DNA of 42,346 nucleotides, taken from the NCBI GenBank assembly GCA_017619295.1, contig JAFZSQ010000055.1, positions 1 through 42,346 of the forward strand, given 5' to 3'. This DNA is from Lachnospiraceae bacterium. Its GTDB lineage: Bacteria > Bacillota > Clostridia > Lachnospirales > Lachnospiraceae. The notes under the pieces are model-generated. The model worked only from the letters and a program-made list of their open reading frames with translations, was not told the DNA's origin and did not search any database. Positions 14,297 to 22,338 of this stretch are shown here, piece by piece. Each line of letters opens with the position of its first letter. Position 1 is the stretch's first letter. The position numbers and the translations under genes are program-made.

Positions 14297-15520
14297 CTAC
14301 TTTACAACCTTCATGTAATTCTTTTTACCACGTCTTACAATCACGCCTTCACCCTTGAAGAAATCGGGATCATATAAGGTCTTGGGATCTGTAACCTTCT
14401 CATCGTTAACGGTTACGCCACCCTGCTCAACGGCTCTTCTTGCCTCTGAACGTGTAGGGCAAAGACCTGCGGCAACAACAACACCTACAATGTCAATCTT
14501 GCCGTCTCTGAAGTCCTCATCCTTAAGAGTTGTGGAAGGCATGTTCTCAAGGCTTCCTGCGCCGCTAAAGAGGGCCTTTGAAGCTTCCTTGGCCTTCTCT
14601 GCTTCCTCCTTGCCATGAACAAGCTTGGTAAGCTCATAAGCAAGGATATCCTTTGCCTCGTTAAGTTTAGCGCCTTCCCAGTCTTCCATCTTCTGAATCT
14701 CTTCGATGGGAATGAAGGTGAGCATCTTAATGCACTTAAGAACGTCAGCATCTCCAACGTTTCTCCAGTACTGGTAGAAATCGAAGGGTGATGTCTTGTT
14801 GGGATCAAGCCATACTGCATTTCCTGCGGTCTTACCCATCTTGTTTCCGTTGGAATCTGTGAGCAGGGTAATTGTCATAGCGTGGGCGTCCTTACCGAGT
14901 TTACGTCTGATAAGCTCAGTACCGCCAAGCATGTTACTCCACTGGTCGTCTCCGCCGAACTCCAGGTTACAGTTGTACTTCTGGAATAAGGTGTAGAAGT
15001 CGTAGGACTGCATAATCATGTAGTTGAATTCAAGGAAGGTTAAGCCCTTCTCCATACGCTGCTTGTAGCACTCTGCTCTAAGCATGTTGTTAACGGAGAA
15101 ACATGCACCAACCTCACGCAAAAGTTCAATGTAGTTAAGGTTAAGAAGCCAGTCCGCATTGTTAACCATCATTGCCTTGCCTTCGCCGAACTCGATGAAC
15201 TTCTCCATCTGGCGCTTAAAGCACTCAGCGTTGTGATTAATATCTTCGATGGTGAGCATCTTTCTCATATCTGACTTGCCGGAAGGGTCACCAATCATGG
15301 TGGTACCGCCGCCGATAAGGGCAATAGGCTTGTTTCCTGCTTCCTGAAGTCTCTTCATAAGAGTAAGAGCCATGAAATGACCTGCGGTAAGTGAATCCGC
15401 AGTACAGTCAAAACCGATGTAGAATGTGGCCTTTCCCTCATTAATTAATTTACTTACTTCCTCTTCGTTGGTAACCTGGGCAATAAGTCCTCTTGCCACA
15501 AGTTCGTCATATATTTTCAT
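14297..15520 (-). CDS. tyrS: Tyrosine--tRNA ligase
   Basis: 407 aa, the expected size. Class I synthetase signatures are visible: a HIGH variant in LTAGHF (about 45-50), GGDDQWSNM for tyrosine recognition, and a KMSKS variant KMGKTAG. A C-terminal S4 RNA-binding domain contains CPTRSEARRAVEQGGVTVN. No T-box leader could exist in the 26-nt gap to the VWA gene, so regulation by a local T-box is excluded; it is probably carried along by the long upstream operon. Confidence 0.97.
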   Translation of the reverse strand: MKIYDELVARGLIAQVTNEEEVSKLINEGKATFYIGFDCTADSLTAGHFMALTLMKRLQEAGNKPIALIGGGTTMIGDPSGKSDMRKMLTIEDINHNAECFKRQMEKFIEFGEGKAMMVNNADWLLNLNYIELLREVGACFSVNNMLRAECYKQRMEKGLTFLEFNYMIMQSYDFYTLFQKYNCNLEFGGDDQWSNMLGGTELIRRKLGKDAHAMTITLLTDSNGNKMGKTAGNAVWLDPNKTSPFDFYQYWRNVGDADVLKCIKMLTFIPIEEIQKMEDWEGAKLNEAKDILAYELTKLVHGKEEAEKAKEASKALFSGAGSLENMPSTTLKDEDFRDGKIDIVGVVVAAGLCPTRSEARRAVEQGGVTVNDEKVTDPKTLYDPDFFKGEGVIVRRGKKNYMKVVK

Positions 15521-15546
15521 AGTAAAACCTCCAAATAATTCTCAAT

Positions 15547-16752
15547 TTATCTACTAACCATCAACTTCTGCATGGCACGGTTCAAACCATCAACAGTAAG
15601 CTTAAACATGGGAATAAGCTCTTTTACCGCTGTCTCCGCTTCTCTCCAGGGAGCATGTCCCGGTGCCATCTTAGGATTCAGCCAAACGACCTTTTTGTAG
15701 TGACTCTTTACAAGTTTAAGCCAGTCATAACCACAAAGTCCTCCGTTCGGCCCCCTATAGTTGCCGTCAACGGAATAAAGTTCCTCCGGAGCCATCGCAG
15801 CATCCCCCACAATTATGACCTTGTAGTCGCTGTCAAGGTTCCTGAACATCCACTCCGTATCAATCCAATCACCGTTCTCACATTCCGGTGTCTTATAAAG
15901 CTTACTGTAAATACAGTTGTGGAAAAAATATACCTTAACGTCCTTATAGTGATTGGACTTATGTACCGATTGGAAAAGATCATTTAAAAGCTTGGTATAT
16001 GGAATCATGGTTCCGCCGGAATCCATTAATAGCAAAAGCTTTACGGCATTCTTTCTGGGCTTTTCCATGACAATCTGCAAGCACCCGCCATTATCGCAGG
16101 TCTTTCTTACGGTTCCGTCGATATCAAGCTCCGTTTCCGGAATATCAAGACGATTGGAAAACTGGCGAAGCTTTCTTAAAGCCTGGGTAAACTGCCTGTT
16201 ATCCATGACTCTGTCGTCTCGGAAATCTCTGTATTTTCTGGCGCCGATTACCGCAAAAGCAGACTGATAACCTGTGGTACCGCCCACTCTTACGCCTCCA
16301 AGGTTTCCGCCGGTATTACCGAACTGGGTCTTACCCATGGTGCCGATCCAGAAGGAACCGCCATTATGCTCGGAATCCTGGTCTCTCAAGCGCTCTTTAA
16401 ATTTCTCTTCAATATCTTCCTTGGATAAGGATGTCTCTTCCATCTGGTTAAGATAATCCTTCTCCATCTCTCCTGCCATATCGTTCATCTCATCGGAACG
16501 ATCAAGCCACCTAAGCATTTCGCTGGTAACTTCACGCTCCATGGACACGCCTTTAAAGCAGGATTCAAATGCCATATCGAACTTGTCGAAGTCCGTCTCA
16601 CTCTTTACGAGGCACATGCGGGCAAGATAATAAAAATCTGTAAGGCTTGAACCCGCCAGATTCTTATCAAGGGCTTCCTGTAAAGTCAGCCACTCACTTA
16701 ATGTAACTTTTAATCCCTTGTCTTTAAGGGCCTCGAAAAAGTTAACAAACAT
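15547..16752 (-). CDS. VWA domain protein (CoxE-like), partner of the MoxR ATPase
   Basis: 401 aa. The N-terminal half is helical and charged. A von Willebrand A-like domain follows from about residue 225. Its metal site reads LLLMDSGGTM, where the usual DxSxS is D-x-G-G-T, so one hydroxyl ligand of the MIDAS has changed to glycine. The later threonine and aspartate regions (IIVGDAAMAP) are present. VWA proteins encoded next to MoxR ATPases are thought to act with them as chaperones inserting metals or maturing complexes. It starts 2 nt after the ATPase gene. The client is unknown. Confidence 0.82.
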   Translation of the reverse strand: MFVNFFEALKDKGLKVTLSEWLTLQEALDKNLAGSSLTDFYYLARMCLVKSETDFDKFDMAFESCFKGVSMEREVTSEMLRWLDRSDEMNDMAGEMEKDYLNQMEETSLSKEDIEEKFKERLRDQDSEHNGGSFWIGTMGKTQFGNTGGNLGGVRVGGTTGYQSAFAVIGARKYRDFRDDRVMDNRQFTQALRKLRQFSNRLDIPETELDIDGTVRKTCDNGGCLQIVMEKPRKNAVKLLLLMDSGGTMIPYTKLLNDLFQSVHKSNHYKDVKVYFFHNCIYSKLYKTPECENGDWIDTEWMFRNLDSDYKVIIVGDAAMAPEELYSVDGNYRGPNGGLCGYDWLKLVKSHYKKVVWLNPKMAPGHAPWREAETAVKELIPMFKLTVDGLNRAMQKLMVSR

Positions 16753-16754
16753 TA

Positions 16755-17594
16755 CTACAGTTCACCTTTTTTAGCATTTACAAGTTCCAGGTCTTCATCC
16801 TTCTTAACGATTACGCCAACGAAAGGAAGAGCCTCTTTAATGCGATCAGCAGGAATTCCGCCAATCTGCAAAGCGTTAACCCAGTCAATAAGCTCTGATG
16901 TGCTGGGTTTCTTTCTTATATCTCTGAATTCTCTGATTGAATAGAACACATCCATTGCATTTTTAAGGAGATTCTCCTCAACCTGAGGATAATGTACCTT
17001 TACAATTTCTTCCATCAAATCCCTGTCAGGGAAAGCAATGTAATGGAAAATGCATCGGCGAAGGAAAGCATCGGGCAATTCCTTCTCCGCATTTGAAGTA
17101 ATAATAACAATGGGACGCTGTTTAGCCTTGATGGTCTCCTTTGTCTCATGGATATAGAATTCCATCTGGTCAAGCTCCCAGAGAAGGTCGTTGGGAAACT
17201 CCAAATCTGCCTTATCGATTTCATCTATCAAAAGCACAACCTGCTCCTCTGATGAAAAGGCCTCGCCAAGCTTACCAAGTTTAATATATTTGGCAATGTC
17301 GTCAACACCTTCAACACCAAACTGGCCGTCATAAAGACGCTGAATGGTATCGTACATATAAAGACCATCCTGTGCTTTGGTGGTTGACTTGATATTCCAG
17401 ATAATCAGTTTCTTGCCTAAGGACTTTGCTACAGCCTCGGCAAGCATTGTCTTTCCGGTTCCGGGCTCACCCTTTATGAGAAGGGGTTTCTTTAATGCAA
17501 TAGCGACATTGACAGCGCTTAAAAGTTCTTCGCTTGCAACATATTCGCCTGTTCCGGCAAAGCCGTTTTCATTGATTTTAGCAGTTTCGCTCAT
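16755..17594 (-). CDS. MoxR-family AAA+ ATPase
   Basis: 279 aa. The Walker A motif GEPGTGKT is at about 42-49, Walker B VLLIDEIDKAD near 120, sensor 1 IVITSN, and an arginine finger region in ELPDAFLRRC. A lid domain completes it. MoxR ATPases pair with VWA proteins, as here, and remodel or load target proteins using ATP. It lies 15 nt downstream of plsY. No metalloenzyme or complex gene nearby points to a client. Confidence 0.92.
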   Translation of the reverse strand: MSETAKINENGFAGTGEYVASEELLSAVNVAIALKKPLLIKGEPGTGKTMLAEAVAKSLGKKLIIWNIKSTTKAQDGLYMYDTIQRLYDGQFGVEGVDDIAKYIKLGKLGEAFSSEEQVVLLIDEIDKADLEFPNDLLWELDQMEFYIHETKETIKAKQRPIVIITSNAEKELPDAFLRRCIFHYIAFPDRDLMEEIVKVHYPQVEENLLKNAMDVFYSIREFRDIRKKPSTSELIDWVNALQIGGIPADRIKEALPFVGVIVKKDEDLELVNAKKGEL

Positions 17595-17609
17595 GTTTTA
17601 ATCTCCAAT

Positions 17610-18275
17610 TTACTTTGCGTCGTTCTTTTTGAAAAGATAAGTCTTTCTCTCGTTACCGTGAATGAGTCGACCTATATTTGCTCTGTGCTGATAATAAGCA
17701 AGGGCAACAATAATAAAGGTAATTATATATATCTCAATTAACGTTGCCTGTGATGATGAGCCAAGCATACCCTTCTGTCCCATGACTATCATCTGAACAA
17801 GTAATCCAAGATTCAACAAAAGGCTTCCCAAAGAAACATACTTTGTGATTGCAAAGGGAACTATAAACATAAATGCCGCAACGGGAATAAACCAGGGATT
17901 AACTGACAGGCAAAGTCCCGCTGTGCAGGCGATTCCCTTTCCGCCCTTGAATCCCATGAAAAAAGGATAATCATGTCCAAGAATTGCTCCCAGGGCAGCA
18001 TACATAACAAACAGATATCTAAGGTCAGGATAAATCTCACCTAAGGTGAATCTGATTAACAGCACTGAAAGAATACACTTTCCCGCATCTCCCGCAAATA
18101 CAACAAGTCCCGCTTTAGGCCCCATAACCCTTAAAGTGTTTGTTGTTCCGGCATTTCCGCTACCATGTTCTCTGATATCGATACCATGTGCTTTCCCGTA
18201 GAAATACGCCGTCTGAATCGTACCAAAAACATAACCTACAATCATGCTTATAAGTCGGAGTCCAACAATAATCAT
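17610..18275 (-). CDS. plsY: Acyl-phosphate glycerol-3-phosphate acyltransferase
   Basis: 221 aa integral membrane enzyme. It moves an acyl group from acyl-phosphate to glycerol-3-phosphate in the first step of phospholipid synthesis. Conserved segments are visible: [16 protein letters not shown] (about 37-52), [18 protein letters not shown] (about 99-116) and a late segment with [16 protein letters not shown]. Its ATG overlaps the der stop codon by 4 nt (ATGA). The der-plsY order is common in clostridia. Confidence 0.96.
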   Translation of the reverse strand: MIIVGLRLISMIVGYVFGTIQTAYFYGKAHGIDIREHGSGNAGTTNTLRVMGPKAGLVVFAGDAGKCILSVLLIRFTLGEIYPDLRYLFVMYAALGAILGHDYPFFMGFKGGKGIACTAGLCLSVNPWFIPVAAFMFIVPFAITKYVSLGSLLLNLGLLVQMIVMGQKGMLGSSSQATLIEIYIITFIIVALAYYQHRANIGRLIHGNERKTYLFKKNDAK

Positions 18276-19609
18276 TTTTCCTCTCCTCTTTCCCTAATGA
18301 TAAATTTCAAAGGGGTTCCCTTAAATCCAAAGGTTTCCCTAATCTGATTCTCAATATATCTGGTATAAGAAAAATGCATTAATTCTTTGTCGTTGACAAA
18401 GATTACAAAGGTAGGCGGCTTAACCGCAACCTGAGTAATATAGTACAGACGAAGTCTCTTGCCCTTATCTGTGGGAGGCTGCTGCATTGCAACAGCTTCG
18501 GCCATAATCTCGTTAAGGACACCTGTTGCCACACGCATTGCATGGTTCTCGCTTACAACGTCAATTGTCTCAAAAAGCTTTCCAAGACGCTGACCTGTCA
18601 AAGCAGAAATATAAATAATCTCTGCGTAAGGCATGTAAGATAAGGTCATTCTTACCTTCTTTGTGAACTCATTCATGGTCTTGTCGGATTTCTCAACCGC
18701 ATCCCACTTGTTCACAGCAATAATTACTGCTTTGCCTCTTTCATGAGCAATTCCCGCAATCTTGGCATCCTGTTCGGTTACACCTTCGGCTGCATCTATA
18801 ACAAGAACTACAACGTCAGCCTTCTCAACCGCCGTAACGGTTCTGACAATCATGTAGTGTTCCAGTTCTTCTTTAATCTTATTCTTTCTTCGAAGTCCCG
18901 CTGTATCTACGAATACATACTGTTTCTTATTATATGTAATCTCTGTATCTACCGCATCTCTAGTGGTACCAGCAATATCCGAAACAATAAGTCTGTTCTC
19001 GCCAAGGAGCTTATTAATAATTGATGACTTTCCTACATTGGGTTTACCGACAATGGCAACTCTTATTCTGTCATCCTCTTCTTCAGTGCTTGTATCCTCA
19101 GGGAAAAACTTGATTACCTCATCAAGCATATCGCCGATTCCAAGTCTGTTAACGGATGAAATTGCGTGAGGTTCGCCGATTCCCAGGTTATAGAACTCGT
19201 AAACGTCACACTCATACTTCTTGAAATCATCAACTTTATTAACAACCAGAACCACAGGCTTCTTGGAGCGCCTTAACATATCCGCAACCTTGGAGTCTGC
19301 GTCTGTAAGGCCCTGCTTAACGTCAACCATGAACATGATAACGTCCGCGGTATCAATGGCTATCTGGGCCTGCTCTCTCATCTGAGAAACAATTATATCT
19401 TTTGAATCGGGTTCTATTCCGCCCGTATCAATCAATGTAAAATGATTGTCCAGCCACTCCACATCCGCATATATACGGTCTCTTGTAACTCCGGGAGTGT
19501 CTTGTACTATTGAAATTCTCTCGCCCGCAAGAACGTTAAACAAAGTACTCTTACCAACGTTGGGACGACCAACAACAGCAACAACGGGTTTTGTCTTCTT
19601 TTTAGCCAT
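18272..19609 (-). CDS. der: Ribosome-associated GTPase Der (EngA)
   Basis: 445 aa with two tandem GTPase domains and a C-terminal KH-like domain. The first P-loop is [12 protein letters not shown] (about 13-24) with DTPG and NKVD; the second is [12 protein letters not shown] (about 188) with DTAG and NKWD. Der is essential for 50S subunit assembly. AGAGGA lies before the ATG. It follows the DUF512 gene by 10 nt and overlaps plsY. Confidence 0.98.
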   Translation of the reverse strand: MAKKKTKPVVAVVGRPNVGKSTLFNVLAGERISIVQDTPGVTRDRIYADVEWLDNHFTLIDTGGIEPDSKDIIVSQMREQAQIAIDTADVIMFMVDVKQGLTDADSKVADMLRRSKKPVVLVVNKVDDFKKYECDVYEFYNLGIGEPHAISSVNRLGIGDMLDEVIKFFPEDTSTEEEDDRIRVAIVGKPNVGKSSIINKLLGENRLIVSDIAGTTRDAVDTEITYNKKQYVFVDTAGLRRKNKIKEELEHYMIVRTVTAVEKADVVVLVIDAAEGVTEQDAKIAGIAHERGKAVIIAVNKWDAVEKSDKTMNEFTKKVRMTLSYMPYAEIIYISALTGQRLGKLFETIDVVSENHAMRVATGVLNEIMAEAVAMQQPPTDKGKRLRLYYITQVAVKPPTFVIFVNDKELMHFSYTRYIENQIRETFGFKGTPLKFIIRERGEEK

Positions 19610-19619
19610 ACAAAATCCT

Positions 19620-20954
19620 CTATTCTAAACTTAAACCGGTAATTGAACTAACAAAATCGTATCCGCTTGATTTTACAATATCGGTCTTTACTTGTAAAGT
19701 TCTTTCAACCTCGGGAAGATGGATATCATCAAGGAAAACATCCTCTCCTGAACGAAGTACATTCTGAGGCAAAAACATAACATCTCCTAAGTCCTTGCCC
19801 TTAAGTTGTGCCATAATATCCTGAGCAGTAAGAAGACCTGAAACTGTAATCAGTTCCCCGAAGAAATCATTTCTGATTGCATACACGTCAGCCTTAAGCA
19901 AAGGTTCGATTTCTTCAAGTTTCTTGGCCATTCTTAATATGTAAGGATAAGCCAGCCTTCCTGTCACTATGGACACATGGCGGGGATTCTTAAGTTTTTG
20001 CCCGGAAGAAATAAGCTTGTCAACGGCATCCGCAAACTCAGTCTGCTGAAGGCGAAGCATTCCCACACCGTTCTCTAACTGCAGATATCCGTCGTATCTT
20101 TCTTCCTCGGGAAGCTCTCTGTCTGCCAGAATATACCATTCATCGGAAGCGTGAATGAAATGGGTCCCATGCTCGGCATATATCTTCTTCTGCCATTTCT
20201 CGATTATGTCAATGGTCTCTCCCGCCTCTTCCTTGTTGAAAGGCTCCAGTGGATACAGACCCTCTCGATGTTTGGAGAGGCCAACGGGAACCACTGAAAC
20301 GCTCTCTAAATAAGGCAGATATTTGGTCAGATCCCTTATGCTTCTGTCAAGCTCAGCCTTGTCATTAACGCCCTTGCAAAGAACTATCTGGCCGTTCATG
20401 ACTATTCCGCCCTCATAGAGCTTATCAACCTTCTTTAAAGCCTCCCCTGCGAACCTGTTGTGAAGCATCATGCAGCGAAGCTCCGGGTTGGTGGTCTGAA
20501 AAGATATGTTAATGGGCCCTAACCTGTAATCTATAATCCTTTGAATATCGTGGTCGGACATGTTAGTAAGAGTCACATAGTTGCCCTGCAAAAAGGAAAG
20601 TCTGGAATCATCATCCTTAAAGTACAGGGTCTCTCTCATGCCCTTGGGCATCTGGTCTATAAAGCAGAAAATGCACTGGTTATGGCAGGACCTGTAGTTA
20701 TCCATCAATGCATTCTCAAACTCGATACCAAGATCCTCGTCAGGGTCCTTGTCTATCTCAAGAATCCACTGCTCACCTGTGGGCTTCTCAATGAGAACCT
20801 CCAGGTAATCATCCTCAGTAAGATACTGATAATCAAATATGTCTTCTATTTCTTTATTGTTAACGGAAAGGATGGCATCGCCCACCTCAATTTCCATTTC
20901 TTCAGCTATTGAACCGGGTTTAATCCTGGCAACAACGTGTTTATTATCCTTCAA
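19620..20954 (-). CDS. DUF512 protein with PDZ and radical-SAM-like domains
   Basis: 444 aa. A PDZ-like domain (about 5-65: [22 protein letters not shown]-type pattern) is followed by a cysteine cluster CHNQCIFCF, the Cx3Cx2C signature of radical SAM enzymes, and [17 protein letters not shown]. The DUF512 domain takes up the rest. The reaction is unknown. It is encoded beside der in many clostridia, as here, which hints at a link to ribosome assembly or membrane lipid genes. The start is a TTG with GAGG 8 nt upstream; no ATG fits. Confidence 0.88.
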   Translation of the reverse strand: MKDNKHVVARIKPGSIAEEMEIEVGDAILSVNNKEIEDIFDYQYLTEDDYLEVLIEKPTGEQWILEIDKDPDEDLGIEFENALMDNYRSCHNQCIFCFIDQMPKGMRETLYFKDDDSRLSFLQGNYVTLTNMSDHDIQRIIDYRLGPINISFQTTNPELRCMMLHNRFAGEALKKVDKLYEGGIVMNGQIVLCKGVNDKAELDRSIRDLTKYLPYLESVSVVPVGLSKHREGLYPLEPFNKEEAGETIDIIEKWQKKIYAEHGTHFIHASDEWYILADRELPEEERYDGYLQLENGVGMLRLQQTEFADAVDKLISSGQKLKNPRHVSIVTGRLAYPYILRMAKKLEEIEPLLKADVYAIRNDFFGELITVSGLLTAQDIMAQLKGKDLGDVMFLPQNVLRSGEDVFLDDIHLPEVERTLQVKTDIVKSSGYDFVSSITGLSLE

Positions 20955-20989
20955 AATTTAAACCTCTTAAGAATTACGCATACATAATT

Positions 20990-21018
20990 ATTCTACCCCA
21001 AAACCCTTGACGTGTCAC
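20990..21018 (-). promoter_or_regulatory. Sigma-A type promoter of the DUF512-der-...-prsW run
   Basis: GTGACA (21018-21013), a 17-nt spacer, and TAGAAT (20995-20990) on the minus strand, each one mismatch from consensus, 35 nt before the DUF512 start. The -35 abuts the prs -35 on the other strand. Confidence 0.65.
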
Positions 21019-21036
21019 TAATATAAATGGTAAAAC
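21007..21036 (+). promoter_or_regulatory. Sigma-A type promoter of prs
   Basis: TTGACG (21007-21012), an 18-nt spacer, and TAAAAC (21031-21036) with a TG extension at 21028-21029, 35 nt before the prs ATG. It faces the DUF512 promoter; the two -35 boxes touch in TTGACGTGTCAC. Confidence 0.55.
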
Positions 21037-21070
21037 TTTAGTGTAATAACACTACAAACGAGGTTTGAAA

Positions 21071-22264
21071 ATGGCAAATTTAGAGCAGCTTGAAAAGGCT
21101 TTACCCTACGCTCCCATTAAGATCGTAGCGCTTGAATCCTCCAAATATCTTTCGGATGAAGTTAACGAATATCTGGTAGGTTTCAGACATGACATTAAAT
21201 CAAGAATAACCAAAGATCCTGCGTTCCACGGTTACATTGACGACGATTTCTTAACCAAATTCGAGGTTCCACGTTTCGGAAGCGGCGAAGCAAAATGTGT
21301 CTTCAACGAATCCATCAGAGGTAAGGATCTTTTTATAATTGTGGACGTAACAAACCACAGCCTTACTTACAAGATGAACGGCTACATTAACCACATGTCT
21401 CCCGATGATCACTATCAGGACCTTAAGAGAGTCATTGCAGCTGCCAACGGTAAGGCCAAGAGAATAAACGTAATTATGCCCTTCCTCTATGAGGGCCGCC
21501 AGCATAAGCGCACCACCAGAGAATCTCTTGACTGTGCATACATGCTTCAGGAATTACGTGATATGGGCGTTGACAACTTCATTACCTTCGATGCCCATGA
21601 CCCCAGAGTTGCGAATGCAACACCCTTAAGCGGTTTCGATTCCTTTACACCGCCCTATCAGTTCATCAGAGCCCTTTTAGGCAGTGAGGACGACTTAATT
21701 GTCGACAAGGATCATCTGGTTGTAATTTCGCCCGATGAAGGTGCTCTCGGACGTGCTATATATTTTGCAAACGTTCTTGGAGTAAACACCGGTATGTTCT
21801 ACAAACGTCGTGATTACTCCACCATCGTTAATGGCAAAAACCCCATCGTTGCTCATGAGTTCCTTGGTGACGAAATCGACGGCAAGGACGTAATCATTAT
21901 CGATGACATGATTTCATCCGGTGATTCAATGCTTGATACCGCAAGGCAGCTTAAGGAAATGAATGCCAAACGCGTATTTATCTGCTGTACCTTCGGATTA
22001 TTTACCAATGGTTTGGATGCCTTTGATAAAGCTTACGAGAAATGCTATTTCGATAAGGTAATTACCACAAACCTTAATTACAGAATTCCCGAGCTTCTAG
22101 AAAAGCCCTACTATGCTGAAGCAAACATGTCCAAATTCCTTGCTTCCATTATCGATTTCATGAACCACGACATCTCTCTTGCCAATGTTCATGAACCCAC
22201 CGAAAAGATTAAAGAATACCTCACCGAATACAACAATCGTATTGGCGAAGAGTTTTTACAATAA
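21071..22264 (+). CDS. prs: Ribose-phosphate pyrophosphokinase (long form)
   Basis: 397 aa from the ATG at 21071 (GAGG 7 nt upstream; a TTG two codons earlier is less likely). It makes PRPP from ribose 5-phosphate and ATP for nucleotide, histidine and tryptophan synthesis. The PRPP-binding loop VIIIDDMISSGDSM is in the second half, and FDAHDPR corresponds to the flexible catalytic loop region. It is about 80 residues longer than the usual 310-320 aa enzyme, with extra sequence at the N-terminus and in loops. Whether ADP/phosphate allosteric control is kept cannot be seen. Confidence 0.93.
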   Translation: MANLEQLEKALPYAPIKIVALESSKYLSDEVNEYLVGFRHDIKSRITKDPAFHGYIDDDFLTKFEVPRFGSGEAKCVFNESIRGKDLFIIVDVTNHSLTYKMNGYINHMSPDDHYQDLKRVIAAANGKAKRINVIMPFLYEGRQHKRTTRESLDCAYMLQELRDMGVDNFITFDAHDPRVANATPLSGFDSFTPPYQFIRALLGSEDDLIVDKDHLVVISPDEGALGRAIYFANVLGVNTGMFYKRRDYSTIVNGKNPIVAHEFLGDEIDGKDVIIIDDMISSGDSMLDTARQLKEMNAKRVFICCTFGLFTNGLDAFDKAYEKCYFDKVITTNLNYRIPELLEKPYYAEANMSKFLASIIDFMNHDISLANVHEPTEKIKEYLTEYNNRIGEEFLQ

Positions 22265-22276
22265 TTCTTTTAACTC

Positions 22277-22305
22277 GAAAGGCGTCCGCAATGCGGACGC
22301 CTTTC
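22277..22305. terminator. Bidirectional terminator between prs and the sensor kinase
   Basis: A perfect 13-bp stem (22277-22289 with 22293-22305, loop AAT) sits 12 nt past the prs stop. On the plus strand it ends CCTTTCTTAGG; on the minus strand it is followed by GAGTTAAAAG. Convergent genes meet here. Confidence 0.75.
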
Positions 22306-22338
22306 TTAGGTGACACACTATTTATTCTATGAAGGATT

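Noticed and set aside
15521-15546. T-box leader for tyrS
   Set aside because: The gap is only 26 nt, far too short for a T-box; regulation must come from the long operon.
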